Positions 1 to 8,487 of a stretch of 64,000 nucleotides of DNA are shown piece after piece (within the stretch, counting starts at the first letter, position 1; the number at the start of each line of letters is the position of its first letter). The DNA lies in the NCBI GenBank assembly GCA_016794425.1, contig JAEUHR010000020.1:50773-114772 (forward strand), in the 5' to 3' direction. A model generated the notes under the pieces. It was not told the DNA's origin. It saw nothing but the letters and a program-made list of their open reading frames with translations, and searched no databases. The stretch is from Planctomycetota bacterium. Lineage in GTDB: Bacteria > Planctomycetota > UBA1135 > UBA2386. A program made the translations under genes and the position numbers.

Positions 1-379
1 CCTCGTCGGCCGGCGCCGCCGCGCCGGGCGCCGCGTCGTCGTCCTCGTCGTCGTCGGCCAGCGCCTGCTGCATCGACTCGGGCCCGTCGTCGACGTCGAC
101 GCGGGCGCGGCCCTCGATGACGTCGTCGAGCAGGAAATCGGGCCGCCCGTAGGCCGGCAGCACGTCGGACACGTGCAGGAAGCCGTTGACCCGGCCACCG
201 AACGCGACGAACGCCGCGCCGATGCTCGGCTCGATGTTGACGACCTTGCCCTTGTAGATGTTACCGAGGTAGGCCTCGCGGCTGGCCAACTCGACGTGCA
301 GCTCCTGCAGCACGCCGTCCTCCACCACCGCGATCCGGGACTCCTCCGGATCGATGGCGTTGATGAGCATCCTCTTCAA
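1..379 (-). CDS. rne: Ribonuclease E/G, N-terminal part (runs off the window)
   Basis: Endoribonuclease for RNA turnover and rRNA processing; about the first 126 residues are present. I chose the TTG at 377-379 because it gives the N-terminus MKRMLINA, the same as that of E. coli RNase E, and an AAGGAAG ribosome-binding site lies about 7 bases upstream. The ATG at 370 is the alternative. An S1 RNA-binding domain begins near residue 38 (AYLGNIYKGKVVNIEPSIGA) and is interrupted near residue 105 by a long acidic run of Asp and Glu followed by an Ala/Pro stretch. The catalytic core lies outside the window. Identification is secure; E versus G type cannot be decided from this part. Confidence 0.9.
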   Translation of the reverse strand, partial: MKRMLINAIDPEESRIAVVEDGVLQELHVELASREAYLGNIYKGKVVNIEPSIGAAFVAFGGRVNGFLHVSDVLPAYGRPDFLLDDVIEGRARVDVDDGPESMQQALADDDEDDDAAPGAAAPADE

Positions 380-401
380 GCGGAACTTCCTTTTGCGCAA
401 C

Positions 402-422
402 GTCGCCGGCATGGCCGGCGAC
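402..422 (-). promoter_or_regulatory. Perfect hairpin in the rne leader
   Basis: A 9-bp perfect inverted repeat (GTCGCCGGC / GCCGGCGAC) with a 3-base loop lies 22 bases upstream of the rne start, in its presumed 5' leader. In E. coli RNase E autoregulates through hairpins in its own leader, so a similar role is conceivable here. That is inference from position only; such hairpins also arise by chance in GC-rich DNA. Confidence 0.35.
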
Positions 423-777
423 CCCTGGAGAGCCGAGCCCCGTGGCGCGACGGCGAACGGCCAAACGAGCCGTTCCAGCCTCGTCCGCAGCCTTCAGGCG
501 CTCGGGCATCTGCGGGAAGACGAACGATGGGGACTCGCACTGCGCCGCGGCCGTCGAGCTGCACGCGAACGTGCCGGCCCGACGCTGCGTCGGGTGCGGT
601 GGCTCTTGGCGTGCGACGGGCATGTCGAGTCCTGGAGGGGTCCACGGCCGGGCGCCGACGCGGGATCGCGGGGCCACCCGACCGCGCTTCCCGACCGTGG
701 GAAGCGCGCGGAGCATACGGGCCCGACGGTCGAGGCTCAACGTCGCACTCGGGCGCGAACGGATGCCAAACGGCGAA

Positions 778-807
778 CGCCCGCGGGCTCCGGTGAGGCC
801 GCGGGCG
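778..807 (-). terminator. Hairpin after pilQ, possible terminator
   Basis: A 9-bp perfect stem (CGCCCGCGG / CCGCGGGCG, 12-base loop) begins 22 bases past the pilQ stop codon. There is no strong U-tract after it, only TTCGCCGTTT. It is placed correctly to end the pilM-Q transcript, but GC-rich hairpins of this size are not rare here. Confidence 0.4.
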
Positions 808-828
808 TGCGAGGGTCGACGGCAGCGC

Positions 829-2679
829 TCAGTTGCTGCTGCCGAAGATCGCTTCGCGCTGCTGCGCGATGCTCGACCGGTGGTCGCGGACGCGCTCCAT
901 CAGGGCGCGCTGCAGCGACGCTTCCTGGTCCTCCGGGCTGCGGATGACCTGCGGCGTGATGAACACCAGCAGCGTCGACGTGGTCTCCTGCTTGGTCTTG
1001 CCCTTGAACAGGTAGCCCAGCAGCGGGATGTCGCCGAGCAGCGGCAGCTTGGTGACGGTCTCGCTCTCCGACTTGGTCTTCAGGCCGCCGAGCACGGCGG
1101 TCTGGCCCGAGCGCAGCAGCACCGTCGTCGCCAGCGTGCTGGAGGCGACGCGCGGCAGCGCGATCGTGCCTTCCTGACCGCCGGTGCCGACCGTGAACAC
1201 GTCGAAGCCGGCCGGCGCCAGCGACGTAGCGCCGGTGCCCGTCAGCGCGGTGCGCTGCGGGATGACTTCCATCATGACCTTGTCGGTGCCCGGCACCAGG
1301 TGCGGCGTGGCCAGCAGCTGGAAGCCGACGTTGACCGGCGACTCGTCGCCCTCTTCGAGCGCGAGCAGCAGACCACCGGCCTGACCCTGTTCGACGCGGG
1401 CCTGCGCGTAGCGCACCGCCTCACCGACGAAGATCGTCGCGGTCTGGTGGTCGAGCGCCGTGATCTGCGGCGCCTGCACGATCTCCGAGCGGGCGTCCTT
1501 CTTCAGCAGGCGCAGCGTCGCCGTGACCTGCTGCAGGTTCAGCGCGCCGAACACGACGTTCGGGATCGTCGTCTGCGCCGGCAGGTTGCCGAGGCCGGCG
1601 CCGTCCGCGAACGGACCGGTGCCGGTCTCGTTGGCGATGATGCTGTCGTCCCAGCCGCCGGCGCCGAGGTCGAACGGCAACCGGGTCGGGATCTGGCCGA
1701 GGCCGAGGCTCGCGGTCCAGCCGCTGCCGCCCGGCGAGATGCCGATGTCGAGCACGTCCTCGTTGCTGGTCGTGACGAACTTGACGTCCAGTTGGATCTG
1801 CGACGGCTCGACGTCGATCATCGCGATCGTCTTCTTGACGCTCTCGACGACCGGACGCGTGTCCTTGACCATGATCGCGTTGGTCTCCTCGATGTACTCG
1901 AGGCTGCCGATGTCCGGCGTGATCATGCTCTGCAGCGTGTCCAGCAGCGTGAACTGGATCTCACCCTTGGCGAGCTGCTGCTTGCCGCGCTTGTTCTCGA
2001 TGTAGTCCGACGTGATGAACGGCACGTAGACCGAGGCAGGCCGCACGAACCGCAGCGGGATGGTCTCGGTGGCGAGGTCCTGCTGGATGTTCGACGCCGG
2101 CACCACGCGCAGGATGCCGCGCTCCTCCTCGACGACCACGAAGCCCAGCGTCTTGACCGACGCGTCGAGCGCGTCGCGCCACGGGATGTTCTTCAGGCGC
2201 ACCGTGATCGTGCCCTTGACCTCGGGCGCGACGACGATGTTGGCACCGGAGATCTTGGCGATCGTGTCGATGACCTTCTGGATGTCCGTGTTCTCGAACG
2301 CGAAGTAGACGCGCGGCGGCTTCTCGACCTTCAGCACGCCACCGTCGTCCTCGGTCACGATGCAGCCGGCCTGCTCGGCGACCAGCGTCAGCGCCTGGCG
2401 CCAGTGCACGTCCTGCAGGTCGATCGTCACGGTCGCCTCGACGGTGGCGTCCATGATGATGTTGACGTTCGCCTTCTTGCGGATGCTGGTGACGACGTCG
2501 CGGAGGTCGCGGTCCTTCAGCTTCAGGGTCAACCGGCTCGCCCGGTCCCCTTCCGCCTCGGAGCGGATCTCCTCCTTGCCCTGCGCGTCCTTCGGCGCGC
2601 CTTCCTGCTGGGCAGGAGCGGTCGCGAACGACACGCACCACGCCAGCGCGCAGATGATCCCATTCCTGACTGCCTGCAT
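829..2679 (-). CDS. pilQ: Type IV pilus secretin PilQ
   Basis: Outer-membrane secretin that forms the pore for the type IV pilus, 616 residues. The ATG at 2679 is preferred over one 28 codons upstream: it is preceded by GGAGAAGGA and begins a signal peptide (residues 1 to about 22, ending TAPAQ). Two STN/N0-like modules follow (about residues 35-85 and 105-155), then N1/secretin-N type repeats. The C-terminal secretin domain ends with the diagnostic VLGGL and LLGDIPLLGYLF motifs near residues 550-575. It is the last gene of pilM-N-O-Q and starts 142 bases after the pilO stop. Type II secretion GspD is the close relative, but the pilM/N neighbours favour PilQ. Confidence 0.93.
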   Translation of the reverse strand: MQAVRNGIICALAWCVSFATAPAQQEGAPKDAQGKEEIRSEAEGDRASRLTLKLKDRDLRDVVTSIRKKANVNIIMDATVEATVTIDLQDVHWRQALTLVAEQAGCIVTEDDGGVLKVEKPPRVYFAFENTDIQKVIDTIAKISGANIVVAPEVKGTITVRLKNIPWRDALDASVKTLGFVVVEEERGILRVVPASNIQQDLATETIPLRFVRPASVYVPFITSDYIENKRGKQQLAKGEIQFTLLDTLQSMITPDIGSLEYIEETNAIMVKDTRPVVESVKKTIAMIDVEPSQIQLDVKFVTTSNEDVLDIGISPGGSGWTASLGLGQIPTRLPFDLGAGGWDDSIIANETGTGPFADGAGLGNLPAQTTIPNVVFGALNLQQVTATLRLLKKDARSEIVQAPQITALDHQTATIFVGEAVRYAQARVEQGQAGGLLLALEEGDESPVNVGFQLLATPHLVPGTDKVMMEVIPQRTALTGTGATSLAPAGFDVFTVGTGGQEGTIALPRVASSTLATTVLLRSGQTAVLGGLKTKSESETVTKLPLLGDIPLLGYLFKGKTKQETTSTLLVFITPQVIRSPEDQEASLQRALMERVRDHRSSIAQQREAIFGSSN

Positions 2680-2821
2680 CGTTCGTCCTTCTCCCTCGCG
2701 GGGACTTCGTTGGATTCGCCGTGGCCGGTCCTCGTGGTACCGGCCGGAGTGCCTCTTCCTCATCGAACGACCCGTGCCGGCGGCTTGAGCGAACTCGTCG
2801 CGCCGCCGCCGCCGCGGGCCC

Positions 2822-4243
2822 TCACATCGTGCGCACGAGCGTCAGCCCGCGGAACACGAACCAGACCTGCTCCTCCTCGACCAGCTTGACCAGCAGGTCG
2901 TCGGAGACGTAGTCGCCTTCTTCGTAGGTCTCGCCGTTCATCAGCACGCCGGAGCGGCCGCCACGGTTGACCACGACGCCCTGGATCCGCAGATCCATGC
3001 CCTTGAAGTCGATCGCGGTCGACGCCTTGTGGTGCCAGGCCTTGGCCGCGACCGCCAGTTCGTAGCGCGGATCGGTCGACGGCACGCCGAGACGGTTCGC
3101 GACCGACTCGTAGCGGTTCTTCGCGTCCTCGAGCTGGCCGTTGCCGCACTCGCGCTGCATGTCGGCGACGAGCTGTTCCATGTCCGCCTTGGGCAGGAAC
3201 GGATCGACGCGCTTGGGCTCGACCTTGGCGACGTCCTGGACCTGCGTGCGCAGGTCCTCGAGCGGCTGCACGACCTCCTTGGCCCAGCGCAGCCGGAACG
3301 GCGCGTACGACAGCCGCGTCTCGTCGACGTTGACCTCGCCCGAGAGCTTCTCGAGGCCTTCGCGCAGTCCCTTCTCGAGCGCGTACTGCTCGAACAGCGT
3401 CGTGTCGGGCTTGCGCATGCGCTGCAGCATCTCGCGCAGCCGGCTGACCTCGGTCACGTACTTGTCGACCAGCGCGCGCTGTTCGGCGGGCGACGGGCCG
3501 TCGGTGCGCTGGTCGCCGCGCTCACGCGGATCGACGAAGATGTCGCGCCGGCCCTGATGGCCGCGGTGCTCGTACTTCTCGATCTTGATCGCCTGCATGC
3601 GCTTCCAGATCTCCTCGCGCAGCGCCTCGCGCTGCGCCGAGTAGTCCGGGATCTCGACTTCCTTGCCGGCGGCCTTGCCGTTGTAGGTGTAGGTCTGCAG
3701 CGCCAGCTTGACCGTGTGCACGACGTCGCCGTCGCGCGTGTCGTCGTTCTTGCCCTTGCCGCCGGCCGTGATGCTGAAGTCCGTGATGCTGACGAACCGT
3801 TCGTAGTTCTCGATCAGGTTGATGAACTTCAGGAACTGCCACAGCGTGGCGGTCATCTCGTAGGTGTACTCGATGGCCGCGAAGCGGTTCTTCGACTTGT
3901 CGGCGCGGGCGTTCTTCTTGATCAGGCCGGTGCCGAGGATGCCCGACTGCCGCTCGAACTGCTGCAGCATGCGCACGAAGGCGTTCAGCTCCTTCGAGTC
4001 CGGCAGGATCTTGACGTACTCGTCGAGGTTCTCGCGCAGGATGATCACGTCCTTCTCGAGGTTCGGGATCTGCGCGATCTTGGTCTCGGCCGCCGCGATC
4101 GCCTGCCGCTTCTCCTCGACCTGGCGATTCAGCTCCTCGATCTGTCCCTGCGCATGGTAGACACCGCCGGCGGCCAGCAGGCAGATGCCCGCGGCGCCAC
4201 CCAGGATCGCGATCAGCTGCTTCTTCTGCGTCCAGTTAGCCAT
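2822..4243 (-). CDS. pilO: PilO inner-membrane protein with PilP-like C-terminal domain
   Basis: Component of the inner-membrane alignment complex of the type IV pilus, 473 residues, about twice the usual PilO length. It has a short cytoplasmic start, one membrane segment (about residues 10-28) and a coiled coil (about 30-65) followed by the PilO ferredoxin-like region. A long helical middle part then leads to a C-terminal beta-rich segment (about 416-473: LRIQGVVVNRGG, EEGDYV, VWFVFRGLTLV) that resembles the PilP/GspC homology-region fold. No separate pilP gene is present, so I infer a PilO-PilP fusion. GAGGTGAG precedes the ATG. PilP normally docks on the secretin, which here is the next gene. 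Confidence 0.8.
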   Translation of the reverse strand: MANWTQKKQLIAILGGAAGICLLAAGGVYHAQGQIEELNRQVEEKRQAIAAAETKIAQIPNLEKDVIILRENLDEYVKILPDSKELNAFVRMLQQFERQSGILGTGLIKKNARADKSKNRFAAIEYTYEMTATLWQFLKFINLIENYERFVSITDFSITAGGKGKNDDTRDGDVVHTVKLALQTYTYNGKAAGKEVEIPDYSAQREALREEIWKRMQAIKIEKYEHRGHQGRRDIFVDPRERGDQRTDGPSPAEQRALVDKYVTEVSRLREMLQRMRKPDTTLFEQYALEKGLREGLEKLSGEVNVDETRLSYAPFRLRWAKEVVQPLEDLRTQVQDVAKVEPKRVDPFLPKADMEQLVADMQRECGNGQLEDAKNRYESVANRLGVPSTDPRYELAVAAKAWHHKASTAIDFKGMDLRIQGVVVNRGGRSGVLMNGETYEEGDYVSDDLLVKLVEEEQVWFVFRGLTLVRTM

Positions 4244-4254
4244 GGTCGCTCACC

Positions 4255-4908
4255 TCACTTGCCCTTCGGCGCGGCCGGCTTCGCGACGGGCTTCTTCTGC
4301 TCCGCCACCGGCGACTTGAACTGCAGCGTCAACGGGAATGCCATCGACTGCGGCGGGATGCGGACCTTGTCGACCTCGAGCTTGAACACCGGGTCCGACT
4401 TCGAGTCGAGTTCGGCCGCGAACGGCGCCGCCTCGAGATCCTCGTGGAAGTTCGCGAGCTTCGACTTGTCCGCGTCCTGCACGTTGCCCGGCATCGTCAC
4501 GGTCGGACCCTTCTTCAGGTCGTTCTTGACCGTGATGCCGTCGAACCACGACAGGTGCCGCTCGGTGTCGCCGTTGTTGTTGGCGACGTCGATCAGCTCG
4601 TCCATGAACTTCGACCAGAGCCGGCGCGACTTGGCGATCTCCTGGATCGTCTGCACGCGGCCCGAGTAGTCCTTGCGGTTGGCGTCGAGCGCGTCGTGGT
4701 AGACCACGCGCTTCTCGCGCTCGGCCAGCGTCGCCTGGACTTCCTGCAGCGACGACTCGGCCTGGCCGAGGTCGCCGAACCAGACGATGCCGAACCAGCC
4801 GACGGCCGCGCTGGCCGCGATGGCGCTGCCGAACGCGGCGGCGAGCACCTTCGGCGGAATCCGATTGCCGCGACGAAGGTCGGCAGGGAGCAGATTGATG
4901 CGGATCAC
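4255..4908 (-). CDS. pilN: Type IV pilus assembly protein PilN
   Basis: Bitopic inner-membrane protein that links cytoplasmic PilM to PilO, 217 residues. The N-terminus MIRINLLP is the conserved PilN peptide that inserts into a groove of PilM. A membrane segment follows (about residues 22-46), then a periplasmic coiled coil and ferredoxin-like domain. The Lys/Ala/Pro-rich tail (about 195-217) is a little longer than usual. It lies 10 bases after pilM and 11 bases before pilO, so one transcript and balanced expression are likely. Confidence 0.9.
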   Translation of the reverse strand: MIRINLLPADLRRGNRIPPKVLAAAFGSAIAASAAVGWFGIVWFGDLGQAESSLQEVQATLAEREKRVVYHDALDANRKDYSGRVQTIQEIAKSRRLWSKFMDELIDVANNNGDTERHLSWFDGITVKNDLKKGPTVTMPGNVQDADKSKLANFHEDLEAAPFAAELDSKSDPVFKLEVDKVRIPPQSMAFPLTLQFKSPVAEQKKPVAKPAAPKGK

Positions 4909-4918
4909 GTGGGGCCTC

Positions 4919-5941
4919 CTAGGATGCTGCGGCGAGTCCGAGCGCCACCGCGAGCTGCGGCGCGAACTGGTTGAGCGCTTCGACGTCGACGTTGTCGGCC
5001 TTGACCTTCAGGCCTTCGATCGGGTTCCAGGTCTTGGTGCGCTTCTCGAAGATCTTCTCGAAGCTCTCCTCGAGGAACGGCAGCAGCGCCGAGCCGCCGG
5101 TCAGCCAGACCTCCTGCACCTCGCCGTCGAACTGGTTCTCGAAGAAGTCGAACGACAGGTTGATCTCGTTGCCGAGGTCCTCGAGCACCTGGCTCGACGC
5201 CTCCTGCACGGTCGCGACCTGCTCACCGGGCTCGCGCTTCAGCGTCTCGGCCTGGCCGGGCTCGACACCGAGGCGCCGGGCGATCGCGTTGGTGATGTCC
5301 TGGCCGCCCATCGGCACCTCGCGTGCGAAGTAGCTGACGTTGTCGCGCAGGATGTTGATGCTGGCCTTGGTGGCGCCGATGTCGATCAGCGCGACCGTGC
5401 GGCCCGGATCCTGGATGCCGGGGTTGACCTGGTCGCTGAGCTCCCAGGCGTTGCCGAGCGCGAAGCCGTCGACGCCGACCGACACCGGCTGCAGGCCGAG
5501 TTCGGTCAGGATGCGGCTGTGGTCGGCGACGATCGTCTTCTTCGCCGCGACCAGCAGCACCTTCATCTCGGTGCGACCGCTCTGGTCGGATGCGACGGCG
5601 AGCTTCTGCGCGTCGAGTTCGACTTCGTTGACGTCGAACGGGATGTACTTCTCGGCCTCGAGTCGGATCGCCGGCAGCAGCTTGTCCTCCGACATCTCCG
5701 GCATGCCGACGTAGCGGAACACCACGTTCTTGCCGCTGACCGCCGTGGCGACGCGCTTGCTGCGGAACTTCGCAGCCCGCATCAGCTCGGCGATCGCGTC
5801 CTGGCGCGCCTGTTCGTTCGGCACCTCGATCTGGGCGTAGCCCGTCACGACGTGGTCGTACTTCTCACGAGTCAGCTCGACGGCCTTGATACAACTGCTG
5901 CCGATGTCGAGACCGACGATGCTCTTGCGCTGCTTCAGCAT
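4919..5941 (-). CDS. pilM: Type IV pilus assembly ATPase-like protein PilM
   Basis: Actin-like cytoplasmic protein of the pilus alignment complex, 340 residues. The ATG at 5941 gives MLKQRKSIVGLDIGSSCIKA, the standard PilM start with the phosphate-1 loop (GLDIGSSCIK). The upstream in-frame ATG at 6016 would add 25 unconserved residues. AAGGAG lies 10 bases before the chosen start. Further actin-fold signatures are the DIGATKASI segment and the adenosine motif LTGGSALLPFLEE near residue 300. It is the first gene of pilM-N-O-Q; the 261 bases upstream presumably carry the promoter. Confidence 0.92.
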   Translation of the reverse strand: MLKQRKSIVGLDIGSSCIKAVELTREKYDHVVTGYAQIEVPNEQARQDAIAELMRAAKFRSKRVATAVSGKNVVFRYVGMPEMSEDKLLPAIRLEAEKYIPFDVNEVELDAQKLAVASDQSGRTEMKVLLVAAKKTIVADHSRILTELGLQPVSVGVDGFALGNAWELSDQVNPGIQDPGRTVALIDIGATKASINILRDNVSYFAREVPMGGQDITNAIARRLGVEPGQAETLKREPGEQVATVQEASSQVLEDLGNEINLSFDFFENQFDGEVQEVWLTGGSALLPFLEESFEKIFEKRTKTWNPIEGLKVKADNVDVEALNQFAPQLAVALGLAAAS

Positions 5942-6202
5942 GACGAGTGGCGCTCCTTCGGGGGATGCCCGCTTCCCGGTCCCTATCGGACGCGGCCATG
6001 CCGCGGATTGAGTCACGCCGGATCTGCCGTGCGATCGTGCCCGGCTGCCGCGCGTCCGGACCGGCGCGGCGCCGGTGGCAACGGGCCGCGGCGAACGGCG
6101 CCGCAGCGCGCGGCGGCGAACGTTCTCGACGGCGCCGCGCGGCCGCGCCGGCAGCCGCCGATCGGCGACCCGGGAAGCCGGCGTCGGATCCCGCTCGGCG
6201 GC

Positions 6203-6490
6203 TCAGTCCTCGCCGAAGTTGGCGACGACCAGTTCGGTCAGCGCGCGCAACAGCCCGTCCGCGTCGGGCCCCTCGGCGGTCAGCTCGAGTTCGGTACCGC
6301 GCTCCGCGGCGAGCATCATCATGCCCATGATCGACTTGCCGTCGACGCGTTCGCCGTCGTCGGCGCGGCCGACCGTCAGCGTCGCGGCGTAGGCGTTGGC
6401 GGTCTGCACGAACAGGTGCGCCGGGCGGGCGTGCAGTCCGTGCCGGTTGGTCAGCGTGACCCGCGTGGTCCGGGGTTCCCACTCGCTCAC
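6203..6490 (-). CDS. Phosphocarrier protein HPr (PTS)
   Basis: Small phosphocarrier of the phosphotransferase system, 95 residues. The GTG at 6490 is preceded by AAGGGGTGA. The active-site histidine is His20 in NRHGLHARPAHLF. The regulatory serine is present as Ser53 in DGKSIMG, the site used by HPr kinase in other phyla. The start lies 4 bases after the EIIA stop, so the genes are probably co-translated. With hpf and ptsN upstream this resembles the nitrogen-type PTS (NPr) branch found near rpoN in proteobacteria. No enzyme I gene is in the window, so the phosphate donor is unknown. Confidence 0.92.
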   Translation of the reverse strand: MSEWEPRTTRVTLTNRHGLHARPAHLFVQTANAYAATLTVGRADDGERVDGKSIMGMMMLAAERGTELELTAEGPDADGLLRALTELVVANFGED

Positions 6491-6494
6491 GGCG

Positions 6495-6959
6495 TCACCC
6501 CTTGGGCTGCATCTCGCGCAGCAGTTCGCGCATCGCGTCCGGCCCCTCGGCGTCGAGCAGGAACCGCCGGAAATCGGCGTTGCGCGCCAGCATCGCGATC
6601 CAGCGCAGGCACTGCAGGTGCACCTCGGGCTGGTCGGCGGGCGACACCAGCAGGAACAACACGTGCACCGGCCGGCCGTCGATCGCGTGCCACTCGAGGC
6701 CGGCCCTGGCGCGGCCCAGCACCAGCGCCATGCGCTCGACACCCTCGTGCTTGACGTGCGGCACGGCGACGCCGTTGCCGAGGCCGGTGCTGCCGATCGC
6801 TTCGCGTTCGAGCAGGCGCTTGTACATCGCCTTGCCGACCTTGTCGGGGAAGGCACCGCCCGCGCGCGCCGCGGCGATCAGCTCCTTGAGCGCACCTTCC
6901 TTGTCGCCGGCCGCGATCTCGGCCACCAGCCCCGCATCGTCGACGATCCGTGGGATCAT
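6495..6959 (-). CDS. ptsN: PTS EIIA domain protein, PtsN type
   Basis: Single-domain EIIA of the fructose/mannitol (PTS_EIIA_2) family, 154 residues, probably regulatory because no EIIB or EIIC partner is linked. The predicted phosphorylated histidine is His68 in NGVAVPHVKHEGV, the conserved PH-x-x-H context. The ATG at 6959 starts MIPRIVDD; the longer frame upstream is low-complexity and reads through the gap after hpf. Order hpf-ptsN-HPr with gaps of 67 and 4 bases suggests an operon that ties phosphoenolpyruvate status to ribosome hibernation or envelope synthesis. Confidence 0.9.
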   Translation of the reverse strand: MIPRIVDDAGLVAEIAAGDKEGALKELIAAARAGGAFPDKVGKAMYKRLLEREAIGSTGLGNGVAVPHVKHEGVERMALVLGRARAGLEWHAIDGRPVHVLFLLVSPADQPEVHLQCLRWIAMLARNADFRRFLLDAEGPDAMRELLREMQPKG

Positions 6960-7026
6960 GGACGGCAGTGTGCGGATTCCGGCGCCGACAAGCAACTGCG
7001 CACGAAGTCGCGGTCCGACGGCGCCT

Positions 7027-7455
7027 TCAGCCGCGCAGCGTGCGGCGTACGGCCTGCTCGTAGGTCTCTTCGTCGTCGCCGCCGCGGCGCCGGCCGGTGC
7101 CGGCGGCACCGCGCGCACCGCTGCGCAGCTCCTTGCCGTTCTGCACCTTGTGGTCCTTGCGCTTGTCCTTCAGCTTGCGCAGCTGCGCCTCCATCTTGTC
7201 GACCAGCAGGTCGATCGTCGCCGAGAACGACGTGCCGCGGTCCTTGGCGACCAGCGGCGCACCGCGGCGCTGGTGCACGATCAACTCGACCTCCGGGTTC
7301 TTGTGCGCGTGGTCGGCGACGACCTCGATCCGCACCAGGCGGTCCTGGAAGCGCGCCAGCCGCGCCAGCTTGCGCGCCGCGTGCGCCTGCATGCGCTCGG
7401 TGATGTGGTCGTGGCGGCCCTTGAACTCGATCGTCACGTCGCTGTCGCCTGTCAT
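7027..7455 (-). CDS. hpf: Ribosome hibernation promoting factor
   Basis: Cytoplasmic ribosome-binding protein that stabilises inactive ribosomes, 142 residues. The beta-alpha-beta-beta-beta-alpha fold of the HPF/YfiA family covers residues 6 to about 105 (VTIEFKGRHDHITERM, then a basic helix rich in Lys and Arg). It lacks the C-terminal dimerisation domain of long HPF and instead ends in a Gly/Arg-rich tail with an acidic EETYEQAVRR end. That makes it longer than short HPF (about 95) and shorter than long HPF (about 185). AGGAAG precedes the ATG. Confidence 0.88.
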   Translation of the reverse strand: MTGDSDVTIEFKGRHDHITERMQAHAARKLARLARFQDRLVRIEVVADHAHKNPEVELIVHQRRGAPLVAKDRGTSFSATIDLLVDKMEAQLRKLKDKRKDHKVQNGKELRSGARGAAGTGRRRGGDDEETYEQAVRRTLRG

Positions 7456-7549
7456 GGGTCTTCCTGGTCCTGGGCTGGGCGTTGCGTCGCCAGCAGAACG
7501 GCAGCCGCGTCGACGCGCAAGTGCACGCGCGACGATCGGCAGCGCGGTC

Positions 7550-7585
7550 GCCGATGGCCCATCGGCTGCCGGCGGCCGCCGCCGG
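7550..7585 (-). terminator. Two tandem hairpins after murB
   Basis: Two short near-perfect inverted repeats follow the murB stop within 45 bases: CCGGCGGC / GCCGCCGG (7569-7585) and GCCGATGG / CCATCGGC (7550-7566). They would end the dcw transcript, but no U-tract follows, so the call rests on position and symmetry only. Confidence 0.35.
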
Positions 7586-7590
7586 AGCGA

Positions 7591-8487
7591 TCACTCGCCC
7601 CAGAATTTCACTTCGGGCTCCAGCTGCACGCCGCTGTCGTCGCGCACGCGGCGCTGCACCTCGCGCATCAGCGCGACGAAGTCGGCGGCGGTACCGCCAC
7701 CGTGGTTGACGATGTAGTTCGCGTGCAGGCCGCTGACCTCGAGCGCGCCGTGGCGCAGGGTCTTGCAGCCCGCGGCCTCGATCAGCCGCCCGGCCGCGTC
7801 GCCGGTCGGATTGCGGAACACGCAACCGACGCTGCGCTGGCTGACCGGCTGCGTCGCGTTGCGCTTCTTCAGCGACGCCGAGAAGCGCTCGAAGATCGCC
7901 ATCGGATCGTCCGGTTCGAGCACGAACGTCGCCTGCACGGCGATCGCGCCCTGCAGGCGGCCGTCGCGGTAGGTCGCGGCGAACCGATCCGGGCCACGCA
8001 CCTCGAGCGCACCCGCGGCGTCGACGACGGTCAGCGACACCAGCAGGTCGAACGTCTCGCCGTCGCGGGTGCCGGCGTTCATCGCCACCGCGCCGCCGAC
8101 CATCGCCGGGATGCCGGTCAGCCGTTCGAGTCCCGCGAGGCCGACCTCCTTGGTCGCGCGCAGCAGGCTCGGCAGCGTGACGCCGGCGCCGGCCGTGATG
8201 CGGTGGCCGTCGCGCACGATGCGGTTCAGGTTGCCGAGGTGCACGACCACGCCGCGCACGCCGCTGTCGGCGACGACGATGTTGCTGCCGCCGCCGAGCG
8301 CGCGCAGCGGCAGGTCGAGTTCGCGGCAGGCGCGCACCAGCACCGCGACGTCCTCCTCGGCGTACGGCTCGACGAACCAGTCGGCGGGGCCGCCGATCCG
8401 CAGGTGCGTCAGCGGCGCCAGCGGCACGTTCTGGCGCACGACGCCGCGCATGCCGCCCAGCGCCGCGCGCAGGTCACAGTCCGGCAA
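7591..8487 (-). CDS. murB: UDP-N-acetylenolpyruvoylglucosamine reductase MurB
   Basis: Flavoenzyme that reduces UDP-GlcNAc-enolpyruvate to UDP-MurNAc, 298 residues. I chose the TTG at 8487: GGAGG lies 5 bases upstream and it overlaps the end of murC by 14 bases. The ATG at 8451 would give a 286-residue form. FAD-binding motifs are LRIGGPAD, ALGGGSN and IPAMVGGAVAMNAG. The active-site serine is in QRSVGCVFRNP and the catalytic glutamate in LEPEVKFWG, which is the type I MurB arrangement. Last gene of the dcw cluster. Confidence 0.94.
   Translation of the reverse strand: MPDCDLRAALGGMRGVVRQNVPLAPLTHLRIGGPADWFVEPYAEEDVAVLVRACRELDLPLRALGGGSNIVVADSGVRGVVVHLGNLNRIVRDGHRITAGAGVTLPSLLRATKEVGLAGLERLTGIPAMVGGAVAMNAGTRDGETFDLLVSLTVVDAAGALEVRGPDRFAATYRDGRLQGAIAVQATFVLEPDDPMAIFERFSASLKKRNATQPVSQRSVGCVFRNPTGDAAGRLIEAAGCKTLRHGALEVSGLHANYIVNHGGGTAADFVALMREVQRRVRDDSGVQLEPEVKFWGE

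Larger units (their letters stand above)
380..828. other. Intergenic stretch between pilQ and rne
   Basis: About 450 bases without a convincing gene: open frames here lack a start with a ribosome-binding site and have no recognisable product. It holds the rne leader hairpin (402-422) and a hairpin next to the pilQ stop (778-807). Nothing else clear was seen; a promoter for rne is expected here but no good -35/-10 pair was found. Confidence 0.6.

Noticed and set aside
442..2889. Very long plus-strand open frame (815 codons) opposite pilQ
   Set aside because: It is the antisense shadow of pilQ caused by high GC: Arg/Ala/Asp/Leu-rich, no domain, no ribosome-binding site, while the minus strand gives a clear secretin.
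5942..6202. Possible small gene or RNA between pilM and HPr
   Set aside because: Very GC-rich with many short palindromes but no frame with a start signal and no recognisable RNA fold; taken as spacer with a probable pilM promoter.
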